Shown in pieces: positions 16,740 to 28,500 of a stretch of DNA of 64,000 nucleotides. Made by a program: the position numbers and the translations under genes. The DNA is from Acanthochlamys bracteata. Taxonomy: Eukaryota > Streptophyta > Magnoliopsida > Pandanales > Velloziaceae. The notes under the pieces are model-generated. The model made no database searches. It was not told the DNA's origin and saw nothing but the letters and a program-made list of their open reading frames with translations. Every line of letters begins with the position of its first letter. Position 1 is the first letter of the stretch. The DNA is taken from assembly GCA_019914995.1 (NCBI GenBank), contig CM034143.1:4218501-4282500 (forward strand). The letters run 5' to 3'.

Positions 16740-17834
16740 TTGATCTACTCATTAGATAGTTCAAGTGGCAGTTTTGGATTTGGAGAAGTTTCAATTTCGT
16801 GCCATTTATGCATGATGTGACTGTTTGAAGGAAAAACAAACACCCTTTGTTTGGGTTAACCAACAAATGTGAATTTTGAATGTAAGAACCGAGCAGAATT
16901 GAAAGCATGCCGTTCATTGAAGTTTTGAAGTTTTAGTCGTGTTTGGCTGTTTTACTTACCGGTGGATGTTTTTCTTTAGGATCAACTTTCATAATCTGAA
17001 AAGAACCTGAGTCTAATAGATTTTGACAATTTATGCACAGAAGAAGATACAGTACAGTTTTGACAAGATCTTCGAGTATTGGTTCTCCATTGAATTAAAC
17101 GAAAGGAAAATGATTCCATCTCGAGAAGAGTCTCTTTCGTATATGACGAAGTTTACATATGCGAACGGGGAATCATTCAAATGAATCATATCGAAACTTC
17201 GATTAGCATTGAATGCTTCCGACTTAGCTCATGTTGCTTGGCTATTTGCAGAATGATAGAAATAGGGAAAAGGTAGTGGTAGGTCATGTGGTGTCATTTT
17301 ACAGAATAATGTGCAGTCCTGCGAGACTCTGTTTCGGTTAGTAATATGATGCTCGAAGTGTTCGTTAGTCCTAGTGAACGTGTGATAAGCTTCTTCTCCA
17401 ATAGATTTTGGAATTTTTACTGATTAATTAACAAATCCAGAAGGATTAACCTAGACCTTGGAGCTCTGCCTACACTTTCGCGTATTTCTCCCAAAAGACG
17501 TACTATGAGATAAACTAACGATCTGTTACAGATAAGAGAGTTTTTCCTAAACTCAAGTACTTGCCCGAATTATTTATTTTAGTTAAGATAGAGAACATTA
17601 GTTCGGTTGAGTGCAATTCTTGAGAGAGTAAAAGGGATCAAAGCAGAGAGGCAATTGCTTTTCGTGTTCAGCTGAGAAGGAGAACTGAGATAAGGTACGT
17701 AATTTGCATCACTTAGCATATACTATATCAGGACATAAAAATAAAGGATACCTTTCTTCCGTAAGTCACGTACATCTGATAAATTTAGAATACACACTAT
17801 AAAGGAAATAATGTGAAGAAGTACATTAACTTTT
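16740..17834. other. Intergenic region downstream of FKBP16-1
   Basis: It includes the 3' untranslated region of FKBP16-1 and about 1 kb of unassigned sequence before the convergent receptor-like pseudogene. Nothing else was recognised. Confidence 0.4.
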
Positions 17835-18239
17835 ACATGGCAATACAAAGAAGCTTTTCAACCGAACATACATTATTATCGCTATCGCCATATACGACCA
17901 ATCATATAGCTGATCAACAACGTGAAAGAAAGCATGTGGCCTGGACCTATTCATAAGAACTATACCAATAAATATCCAAAATCCGAATATGAAGCTGGCT
18001 GGGTGTAAGCCTGATGCGTACCCACAGTTTTTGAGACTTGTCTTCCTTTTGAAATCATTCTTGAGTTGAATTTTGGGATGGCAGATCTTCTAGACATTCT
18101 GCATGACATCCCACGAAGATATAAGTTGTCAAGGTAGGGTGACATGTGAAACGACTGAAGTTGTCCACCAAAGGGAATGCTTCCCGATAAGTTGTTCTGA
18201 GATAAGAGTCAGGTAAGTCAGGGCAGTCAATTGAGTCAA

Positions 18240-18352
18240 GGTGTTCGGTATTTTGACTTCCACATGTTTTGCGAACAGATCAAGTGATCATAGTTTGGTA
18301 TTTTGCCTTCCACATGTTTTGCGAACAGATCAAGTGATCTTAGTTTGGTATT
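18240..18352 (-). repeat. 52-bp tandem duplication in the RLP pseudogene
   Basis: Two nearly identical units contain TTCCACATGTTTTGCGAACA followed by GATCAAGTGATC and TAGTTTGGTATTTTG. The first lies at about 18246-18299 and the second at about 18298-18351. Their position between LRR segments suggests duplication of part of an LRR-coding stretch after or during decay. Confidence 0.8.
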
Positions 18353-18789
18353 TTGTACCAATGGTCGGAGAAAATGATTTTGGCGAGCTTTATTCGGAAT
18401 TGAATTTTGAAAGTGAGTTACTTAAAATGTGAAGTTTGAAACTGATTCAGTTTTTATGTTTACTTGTTATTAAAAGTGAGTTTGGAAGTGGAATGTTAAT
18501 TTTAAATTTTGGAAGTGGACATTTTGGTTGAAAACATTGAATTTAATTTTTGTATTTATTTGACCAAAAATGAGTAAGAAATGTTTTTTTTTTGGGATGA
18601 AGAAAGCGACTTAAAATTGTTAGCACGCCCTTTTTGATAAGCTCAGAAAACTTAAACCATGCACTTGGGATAGCTCTTTTTTGAGTCATTGCAAAGAAAA
18701 AGTCGAAGCTTGTTACAATTAGTACTCAATTTCTTCTCCAGATCAGCTGTTATTTGAATACTCACCCTGTGTAAATCCTTATTGTACAC

Positions 18790-21460
18790 ACTATTTGTTT
18801 GGAAATAAAAATGCATTGCAGTGGGCTTTATATATTGTTAGGCCCATTTTAGCCTTTAATTAAACCTATCTATTAATTAGATTAGTTTTAATTAGTGTTA
18901 TGGCCGGTTGTTGGCGGCCACAAGAGAGTAAGCACAGCCGGTTGCGGTTTTGTGTAAGTGTAGCAGTCGCAAGCAGAAACAATAGTGCTAGACGACGTAT
19001 AAGGATTGCAGTGTATGTTGCAGAAATCTACTAGTATATTAGTCTGTAAATAGCAACAGTGCACATGTGGGTATTATGTGATATGTATTTTTATGAGATT
19101 TCTTTATACTATTTTAGTTGAGTGTGTTTCGTTCCTGGCAAAAGAATATTGATTGTTCTTTCGAGAGAAGTGAATCGTGTAACTCAATTATTGATAGTGG
19201 ATTTTTTTTTATAGTACTCATAGATTTTTATCTCAAGTTGATGAAAATTTTCATATATAATTGTCGTGTTTTATTATATTTTTCAATTATTATATTTTTA
19301 TTTCAAGACCTTTGGTATTTCTACTGTACTTGTGAGGAGCTACTATGATGGCGATGGGATATGATATTGAGAAGTTTAGTGGAAAAATTTTTTCGTTGTG
19401 GAAGATAAAAATGATGGCAATTTTTGATAAGGAGGATACGGATGCGGCTATTGAGGAGAGGCCAGTCGGCATCACTGATGAGAGGTGGAAGAAGATGGAT
19501 CGTAATGCGATTACGAGCATCCATCTAGTACTTATTGATGAAGTGTTGTCGAGTTTTTCTGAAAAGAAAACTTCACAAAAAAAAAATTGTGTAAGTTGTA
19601 GTAGGCAAAATCGATGCACAATAAGATCTTCTTGAAAAGAAGATTGTACACTTTATGGATGACATAGTCACAATCAGTCATCGAGCATATTAATAATTTG
19701 AATATTTTGTTTTTTCTTAGCTTACATCGTTGGAACAGACATTAGAGTCTATGGAGCGAGCAGAGATTCTATTTTAAAGTCTTCCTGATTGTTTGATCAG
19801 CTCGTCATTAACTTGAACAATAATATTGCTACAGATCTTGTGTTGATAAGATGGCAACTGTGGTCCTTGAATAAAAATAAGCGTACAAACAAAGAGGACA
19901 ACAAGTCAAGCACGTAGTAATCAGGTGATTTGCTAGCATTGCGAGGAAGATTAAAGGAATATGACTCAAGTGGGAGCAAATCGAAAAGCAAGAAGAAAGT
20001 AAGATGTTTTCTTTGTGGTAAGCTTGAACACTATAGGGTTGAGTGCACGGAGAACAAAATAGGGATGCCAGTTCATCGAAAAAGATGGATGTGGCAGCCT
20101 GTACCTCTGAGATTGATTTTCTCTAAAGCACGCCGACGCTTGGGCTGATAGGGAGTAGGTTTGGCAGGAAGCAACCTCTAAGTAGCAGCTTATGGAGAGC
20201 TAGAGTTCGAAGTAGTGATGGTTCGAATCAGTTCAATGTAGCTGCTTGTGACATCAACGGTATTGGTGGGAGCTTAACATATCAACGGTAGTAGTGTTTG
20301 TTGAGCCAGATACAAAGTCAGCTAAGCGGAGGCAAGAGATGGGGTGCATAGATGAACTATGGAAAGCTAGAGACAATAGTCTTGTTCATTATGCTGTAGA
20401 CATCGACCGATCATCATGTATCAGTATTGGATCGTTGGTAAAAATACTGTTGACATATAGGGGTACTATTTTGGGTTCACTGTTCCGAAAGATAGCTGTC
20501 AACAAGGGTGATTTATGAAGATCACATATTGTAGACCTTTCAGAAAGTCTAGATTCTCCAACCGGAATGATAAAGAGGAAAAACTTGGCAAAACAAATTT
20601 CGGAGAGAAGTCTCGAGGCATACTAGTCTCGAGACTAAAAATTTATTATCTATCTTGTGTGTTGGCTAGAAGATGAAATAGCAAAACTTGGAACCAAAAT
20701 TCACAGGTATAATGGACAGAGACAGAATAAGATGAGTCAATGAATGGTTTCTTCAAAGCTTCATAAAGTGTAAGTCGATTCTGACATCTTTTTCTTTCAG
20801 TTTATTCTCCAATATAGAAATAGGAAGAATAGTGTGTCGAGAATGAGTGCATCAACAGTGGGAGCTTATGGTTCTAATATGATGGGACATGTTCGAAATT
20901 GTTGTGAAGTAGGAAAATTGCGAGTTAGTTAGAGAGGCAATCAGATCGTAATTATGGTTGATATAATGTGTTATTTGGCGGTGCTTAAAGAATGAAGAGA
21001 AAAGAGATTACAAATTGCTTTTAGTGGGAGTTTATTGAAAATAAAAACACATTGTAGTGGATTTTATATATTATTAGGCCGATTTTAGCCTTTAATTAAA
21101 CCTATCTATTAATTATATTAGTTCGAATTAGGGATAAGGGGGATTGTTGGCACCCGCAAGAGAGTAACTACATCCGCTTGTGGTTTTGTATAGTTATATT
21201 GGCCAACAAGTAAAAGGCAATAGTACTGGACGACATGCAAAGATTATAGTATATGTTGTGAAAATATACTAATACAGTAGTGCTGTAGTAGCAACAGTGC
21301 GCGTATGGAACATTTTATAATATGTGTTTTGTGAGATTTTTTTATACTATTATAGTTGAGTGTGTTTCGCTCCCGATAGACATCATTCGTCATTCCTCCG
21401 ATATGAGTGACTTAATTATTGATATTGAATTTGCATATGGTTTGATTTGAAATTCCAACA
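18790..21460 (+). mobile_element. Copia-type LTR retrotransposon fossil inserted in the RLP pseudogene
   Basis: Two long direct repeats mark the ends: the left at about 18795-19210 and the right at about 21030-21460. They share, for example, TTTTAGCCTTTAATTAAACC and the stretch after GAGTGTGTTTCG. Internal sequence on the plus strand includes a Copia-type gag region (19345-19620) and a CCHC zinc knuckle near 20000-20060. Little of pol was recognised, so the element is shortened as well as broken many times. The two LTRs have clearly diverged from each other, which indicates an old insertion. On both sides the flanking DNA reads as receptor-like pseudogene on the opposite strand. Confidence 0.8.
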
Positions 21461-22439
21461 ATTCCAAGAGACATCCAAGTTGGGCACACTGGGGAAGTTG
21501 GCTTTTGTCGTCACTAATTGGATAATTGAGCAAGGGATTCTGAGATTGTAACGTTCAGTCTATTATTAGTTAGGTGTAAAACCTAGACAGTATTATATAT
21601 CAGTTGCTGTTGGAACATTCTGAAAGTCCATTTGTAAAGTTGTTCATCTTTCCACTAATAATTATTATTTGATAAAATAGCGTTGATAGGTTGCACAGAC
21701 ATGCTAGACTTGTTTGGATCAGTCCACTAATCTTATGTGATGCTAAACTGAGATATTCCAAATTATGAAGCTCTCCAATGCTCTTAGGTATGCTGATGAT
21801 AATATTTTGTGATAAGCGCAGAATCAACAAGCTATGTTGTTGAAAAATGTTAACATGTATGCTAATGCTATCTTGTAAGCTCGTGAGGTGGTTAAAAAAG
21901 ATTGAGAATCATCAGAGACGTCATATTGATCTGGAGAGTTGTAGGATAGATGCAGCTATGGTAGAGAAAGTAGCACATTTACATAATAAAACAAATGCGA
22001 TGAGCCCATTAAAAGGACAATACCAGACATCCAAAATACTACAAAGAAGCGAGTCGAGTGGGGGAAGATATTTTATTGATAGGAGTGTACGGTATAGTGT
22101 AGTAAAGATCAAACTTTTGCAACTTGGACAGATTTCCCAAGTTCATTAACATCCCCATTAAGAATAGAGGCAATTAGGGAAAACTGCTACTCGATTGAGG
22201 GATCCTACATGCTTTATTATTGGTATTTCACTGAAATCATTGTACCATAGGTCCAGTTACCTCAAATGAATCAATTACAATAAATTGAGGAATCCTCGTA
22301 CACACAAAGGAAAAGATGTGAAATAAAACAAAAAGAGAAGGCAAAAAAAGGACAAATATCTTTGTTTTGTAGATAGAAACGACTAGGGTTTTAAATGATA
22401 AAGAAGTCTTACATATCTTGCAAAAATAAGAAAGAAATA

Positions 22440-22785
22440 AACTAGTCTATGATATACCTGTCATAGAGGGAGATTCCGGCAAAGGAGAACGTACATCTGG
22501 TGGGCACAATCAGAGAAAGCAAAGGAGAAAGAAAGAGAAATAGGGAGACAAACGCCGGAGCTAGAGAGTTTGCCGGAGGCTGAATGTTGGTTGTTAAGCA
22601 TGTTCAGGGTGTGATCCATGAAAACAGTAAGAGAGGAGACACTTTGGATTGCATCCGGTGTAGGCTGGGAGCATGGTGCCGTCTTTGACGCCAGGATACT
22701 ATTTGAATGGTGTAAGAGAAGAGACGCTTTTGGATCAATAAAATTAGTATTTACGTAATTCATCTAGTTAGCTTTTTTACTAGTT
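22440..22785 (-). mobile_element. LTR-retroelement fragment with a possible primer-binding site
   Basis: On the minus strand the sequence TGGCGTCAAAGACGG (about 22695-22680) resembles the tRNA-iMet primer-binding site TGGTATCAGAGCCGG that follows a 5' LTR. An open frame runs across it, but it shows no family resemblance. I read this as the left boundary of a different, mostly deleted LTR element. Broken and old. Confidence 0.35.
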
Positions 22786-22839
22786 TGTAGCTATAGTACA
22801 AAACGTATCAACTTTGTATCAAAATAAGGTTCCATGGGA

Positions 22840-24800
22840 AAACACCATGCAACCAATCCTGAGTCTCCAAGAACGCCCGACCCTTTCACCCTCATGGGGA
22901 ATTTCTTCTAAATGCCAGCATCTCCAAGTCCACAATAGATAGAGCGGGAAGAAGTAGAACCTATCATGCGAAGGATGATGTGCCAAATGTACCTGATGGG
23001 GCAGACATTTGGCGTCTCACCACGGCCCTTGAGGTAACACTTCACAAAACAAACAGCAAGACATCTGAACAATCTAATTTTCACAAACTACCTCAAGAAG
23101 GTAACACTTCCAATACAGCTACCCCAAGCAATTCACTGCACAATCATCCACCCTCAACCGGCAAAGAATCCCTACTAAACCAGGGCAGCCTTGAGCCTCA
23201 ATTGACACAAAATCAATTATGGCAGCAACAAGTCGAGCCATCCTGACAGAATATGGCTAGTAGCACCAAACAACCCCCTTGTTCTCGCAAAACCTCTCAA
23301 ACCCTAGCACAGATCAATACGGACAACCTACACCCTAAGACTGATGTCAACCAAAGATAAACCTCGAGAGGCCCAACATAGCACCCTTCCAGAGCTGAGG
23401 CAACTATGGGCATAATTCATAACGAGCCAATTCAGTCACCTCTATTTCATCATACTAATGAACCTTGCTATCCGAGAAACAAAGAAGGCATAAGTTTCCT
23501 TTTTAACGGTAACGGGCCAAATGAGTGGATATACTCGCTTGCGAAATATTTGAAGTACTACCAAACACCATACGAGGATCGAGTGGGTATAGCTACTATG
23601 TATTTACAAGCAAATTGGTGGTACCAAATCTTCAAGCAAGAGAAGCCCTGCAACAACTACCTCAACTATGCAGAATGTAGGACCAAGAAACTCTAATTTA
23701 TCCTTGATGGAGATCAACACTAGGTGCTCCGAAGGGTTGTAATTTTACTGTGACGATAAATTCACAGTAGCCACAAGTTCATTAACAAGTTATATTCAAT
23801 CACAATCATCGATCCATAGGAGAGTGACGCAGAAGATGTGGTTCTGAAGAGGAATCAGCGGAAGATGCCATCTTGTCCTTGAGCCCAATGCAAGGAATGA
23901 CAAGGCCACAAACCATCCGAGCGGTGGGAATGATAAAAAAACACAAGTGTTCATTTTAATGGACTCATGTAGTATGCACAATTTCATGTCAAACCGATTA
24001 GCCAAGCACTTGAGACTAGCCCACACTGCAGTTAAGCACTAAGTGGAGGTTGCTAATGGGCGGCCGTATTCGGTAGCAGTCCTCTGCAAGGAAGGCTCTA
24101 ACAGTGCAAGGTCTGCAAGGAAGACCCTAACGCTTTCCTTTAGGGGAATGGACTAGTGCTGAGTATCCAATGGCTTCGAAAACTTGAAGATGTCATATGC
24201 AAATGGGATATGTCAGACATACGGTTTGCCTTGCATGCGAAGGAGTTCTTGTTGCAAGGAATCAAAGACGGAGGACTGTCCCAACTAACTAGCCTTAATC
24301 CTAAGAGAACTTTATGCTCACTTTGCCTAATTACTCTGGAGCAGACTAAAGCAACAGTCAAGGATAATACAATACCAGCTGACTTACAAGCACTTGTGAA
24401 CCGTTTTGCATATGTCTTCAAGCCTGTTTGAGAACTTCCACCCCAACGAGCATAGGATCACAGCATAACCCTGCTGGCTGGAGCCGCGCCTACCATCATG
24501 AGACCCTACCAATACCCACATGTTCAGAAAGCAAAGATGGCGAGAGACATGTCTGAAATGCTCAGTCAAGGCATAATTCAACCGAGCAGGTTCGCATTTT
24601 CATCACATGTGCTACTAATCAAGCAAATGGATAGATCTTAAAGGTTTTGCATGGATTACCGAGCGCTCTTAGTGAAATCAGTGTTTAAGTACAAATTTTC
24701 CATAGCAGTCATTGATGAATTGTTTGATGAGTTGCACGGAGCTAAGTACTTCTCCAAGTTGGAATCTCGCGATCGAGTTGCCACCAAATTTGTGTCAAGG
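22840..24800 (+). mobile_element. Ty3/gypsy LTR retrotransposon fossil, chromovirus-like
   Basis: In order on the plus strand: a gag-like region (23400-23690), an aspartic-protease-like region (about 23930-24040) and the N-terminal part of a reverse transcriptase (about 24440-24790) with the arrangement typical of chromovirus-type gypsy elements. The rest of pol and both LTRs are not visible. It is truncated and broken many times, hence old. Confidence 0.75.
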
Positions 24801-25597
24801 ATGTAAGTCACTAGGCTTTGTACCTAAGAGAAAGTCACTAGGCTTCTCGCACTAGGGTGGTTTCCACCAGTTTGCACTCGGGTTGCACTGCAACTAAGTT
24901 TACGCAATTTTTCGTTTAGTTTTCAGGAAGACCAATGGTAGAACATGCTTGTCTTGGTCTTGGTCTTCGTTTAGTTTCCAAGTTTTCAGGAAGACCAATA
25001 TAATTTCCACCAGACCTTTTTTTTGCTTTTTTCCCTTATTTCTTCTGTTATGAAATTGAAGTTGTTTATCATTACGTTCCACTTTTCTGCTCTCAGCTTT
25101 TTTAATTTGAACCATATCTCAAACTTCGACCACAAGAAAGCAAGTTATATGATCCCCTTTCAATGTAGAACCTTGCGAGTAAATACCTTGAGTTGATGGA
25201 CCGTCAGAGATCATCTTTACACCAAAAAGTAGGAAACCCATGTTGCTCGGACACGACCAAAATTGCATATGATTCCATTATACACAACTCAGAAAACGCG
25301 ATAAACTTCCTTCAGTCGATCATCCAGATAAATATCATTGTACTGGTCATGTCACACAATGAGCAGATGCTCTTTTACAGGGTCATCTCATTCCCAGCAT
25401 TTGTGTAAGAAACTTAAAGACTATGCCTTGTTACCAGGATTAAGATGAGAATCACTAACCTCCTAACTATACAACATCCTGCTTCATTAGTTACAAAATT
25501 TTTAATTCCTTACAAAGGTTATTTTGAAGCACAGACAAGTACAGTCAGCAACAACAAACAGGCTACATAGGGCATGTATATCGCTGATTAATCAAAA
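24801..25597. other. Unassigned DNA downstream of CLOTHO, with short duplications
   Basis: The words AGTCACTAGGCTT (about 24807 and 24834) and TTTCAGGAAGACCAAT (about 24920 and 24983) are each repeated within about 30-65 bases. Part of it will be the 3' untranslated region of the minus-strand CLOTHO gene. No gene was recognised. Confidence 0.45.
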
Positions 25598-28500
25598 TCA
25601 CATCATCTGCTGATGTAGTTCTGCTGCCTGTTGGGCAAGTTCGATCATCATAGCTTCATCAAAGAACTTGTTGATACTGACATCTTCGCTCATGCCCTAC
25701 ATATTTATAAGTCAAGCGAAGTTCTTAAGCTAATCCAGTATAGAACTAATTAAATCCAGTATCACAGCAATTGCTGAAATGTCAGACTAACAGCAGAAAA
25801 CCTGAATCACAGTTGACTGCTGTTTTGTATCTTACCTTCCTACGTCTTGTTTTGACCATGAATTCACGAGCAAGATGCTGTACTGGTGCCGGTTCAAGAG
25901 GCCGGAGAACTATACTCTTGTCCAGTGGGTCTCCAGGAACTATAGCCCAGTGATCAAAAACAGAGAGGCAAAATGCCTGCCCCTGAGTGTGGTACCTCAG
26001 GTCCGTCTCAAAGCCAAAAGATTCAATCACAGGTAAAAATGCCTAAAAAACAGCAACAACTTCAGTCGAGAGCGTCTGAAAATACAAGCCCCAATAGAAA
26101 GAAGGTGCAAACCTTCACAACGTAAGCAGGAGTGCCAGGCTTGGGCACATCAGCAGTCACATGCCCACGTCTACGGGCCAAAACAGTGTAGATTGCAGAG
26201 ACGCAATCAATTGGTGTTTGGATCTGAAATTACATCAACAAAATTGAGATACAGACCAAATTACTATATAAAGTTCCTTTGCACAAATGACCTCTCCTCT
26301 TTCATAACATGCCCAAAACAGGAATACATCACCTCAACATAGTAAACTGGTTCCATAAGCCTTGGAGTTGCTAATAGAAAAGAAGAATACGCCACTCGTC
26401 GTGCTGTCGGAATTATCTGGCCTCCACCTCGATGCAAAGGCTCCTGAGCTATAGTAGCATTCAGAATTTTAAATTTAACATTTCGCATGGGCTCATCACA
26501 GAGTGGACCTTCACGAGTGCCCCACTGGAAGCTGAGGAGACATTTAAACAACAGTGAGGAGAAAATACAGTGGGAAATTTAACGAGTTCAAACGTCTTAG
26601 ATGTAGTTGTTACCCTTGAACAATTGAGTCCTTCACAGCATGTAACAACCCTTTGTCAACTTCACCAGGAAGAGTATCATCTAGTAGGACATTGGGGCCC
26701 TATATATATATATGCAGTAAGTCATAAAAGTTTCAGGCTAATAAAAAGTAAAGCACGTAAGTTATCAATAAAAGGAAACTAAACAGTTAGATAAAGCCAA
26801 CTAATAAGCATATGTCAGGGAAAACCACCTGCTTGTCAGGTCCAAATGCCCACAAGGACCTTGCTGCAAGCACATCCCAATCATATTTCTGTTGGAAAAA
26901 CTCACTAATTTTCCTCTGCGGCATATCGATGCTTACTGCACCATTTTCAATGTCTTCAGCCAATCCCCTGTCTAGAGGTTCTGCAAGCTGTAAGAATATG
27001 GAGTCAGCATGATTTGATTCAAACTACAATTAAGCCTTGTTCCAGAAACTGCTATCAGACAATGCAAGACAATAATATGAAACCATTAAAAAGAAAAAAG
27101 ATGCCGAGTATTCGTAGAGAATTTACCATCGTAATCTTATTTCTTTTATTTGGGGTTTCAGCAAAGCATTTAATTGATGAAGTTTCTACCACAGTCTCGC
27201 AAAATGTAACAACTGGATCTGCAACCTGCAATAAAGTGAGATGACATTGCACATCAGCACATCATAACATCTGCTTTGACAACACATTTCACAATACACA
27301 CCTTAACTTCAACTTCAGAGTAAAGCTCCCTAAGATCCTTCATTATCGAATCCAGATATATTTCGCCCGTTCCCAAGATAGTATGCTCTCCTGATTCTTC
27401 CACCTTGGTAATAGCCAAAGGATAACTCTTGCTGATTTTGCGGAGGCCCTCAACCATCTTTGGAAGCTCACTGGGATTCAGTGGTTCGGTTGCAGTCTTT
27501 ACTACAGAAAGAGTATTAAACAGAAGTGGTCGAAAGATATAGACCTCTTCCTCCAAATTCAAAGGGCACAAAGTTGCAGTCTTCATGATTGAAGCATCAA
27601 CACCTTCAATAAGAACCCATGACCCAGCAGGTGCTTTGCTAATAGGGATTCGATATCGAGCTTGATATACCCAGAGTTTGGTGACTTCTTTCAAAGTCAT
27701 ATCCTCCTCGTCATCAGGAGAATAACCTTCTCCTAAAACGCGTACCTTCTGACCTGTATGGATAGTACCACTATAAACTCGTCCAAAGGCATCAAAGACA
27801 CTGCAATCAGACTTCGGGTAAAGCTTAGTAACATTAACCATGAGGGGACCAGAAGGATCACAGTCTTTCATGGCCTCAGCAATGTAAGAGTCTTGAGGTC
27901 CTGAATATATCTGCTCTATCTTTTTCCTAGCAGCGTCCTTTGCAGAAGGTATATGCCTAACAAGCATATCAGTAAACCCAGTAGCAGAACCAAAAACAGA
28001 GCTGCAAGCCAACCTCAACAGGGGTCTAACATTGAGCTTATAGGCAGCATTGCTTAGGGTTACACCCAATTCTGCCAAAGTTGACTCCACACTTTTTTTA
28101 TGCTCTCCTATCACTTGGCTGTAAAGCTTATAAAGAGGTTCAAGAATGAATTGGACAAATGATCTTTCACTCCCTCCCATTGGGGGCTTTCTCCTAAAAA
28201 CCCTATCATCAGGATGGTAGTAGATGTCACCCCATAGTCGCATTGCAAACTTTGCATGGTCAAATGGTATACCATGGAGTTTAACATATAATTTAGCAAA
28301 TGATTGTAATGTGAAGGACCAACCAGCACTTGCACTTGCAAAACAAACATTCCCCAATGCAGGATCCACTGTCTGGACGCCTCCAGCAGTACTTGAGAAA
28401 GTTGTGATCAAGTCATTGATGCTGTCCAATGTATGCCGCAGCTTAAAATAAGCATCTGTTGGAGGCAGCTTCAGCTCAGTTATAAGCCTGTCAACCTAGC

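Larger units (their letters stand above)
17835..22300 (-). pseudogene. LRR receptor-like protein pseudogene split by a Copia fossil
   Basis: Read on the minus strand, LRR fragments appear in protein order. Near 22260 there is an LRR with YNDFSEIPIIKHVGSLNRV; at 21600-21830 SIPKSIGELHNLEYLSLAS and following LRRs; at about 21465-21560 NVTISESLAQLSN and VPNLDVSWN. The Copia fossil of 18.8-21.46 kb then intervenes. At 17835-18350 the C-terminal part follows: TLTQLTALTYLT, a QSFHMSPYLDNLYL segment, and a transmembrane/tail region with FGFWIFIGIVLMNRSRPHAF and DQLYDWSYMAIAIIMYVRL. Frames change repeatedly and stops are frequent, so it is dead. The tail differs from the intact RLP at 4.4-6.8 kb and resembles EIX/Cf-type RLPs, so this is a separate family member rather than a recent copy. 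Several LRRs are missing. Confidence 0.8.

Noticed and set aside
22461-22763. Minus-strand 100-codon frame
   Set aside because: It crosses a primer-binding-site-like sequence of an LTR element and has no protein similarity that I can name.
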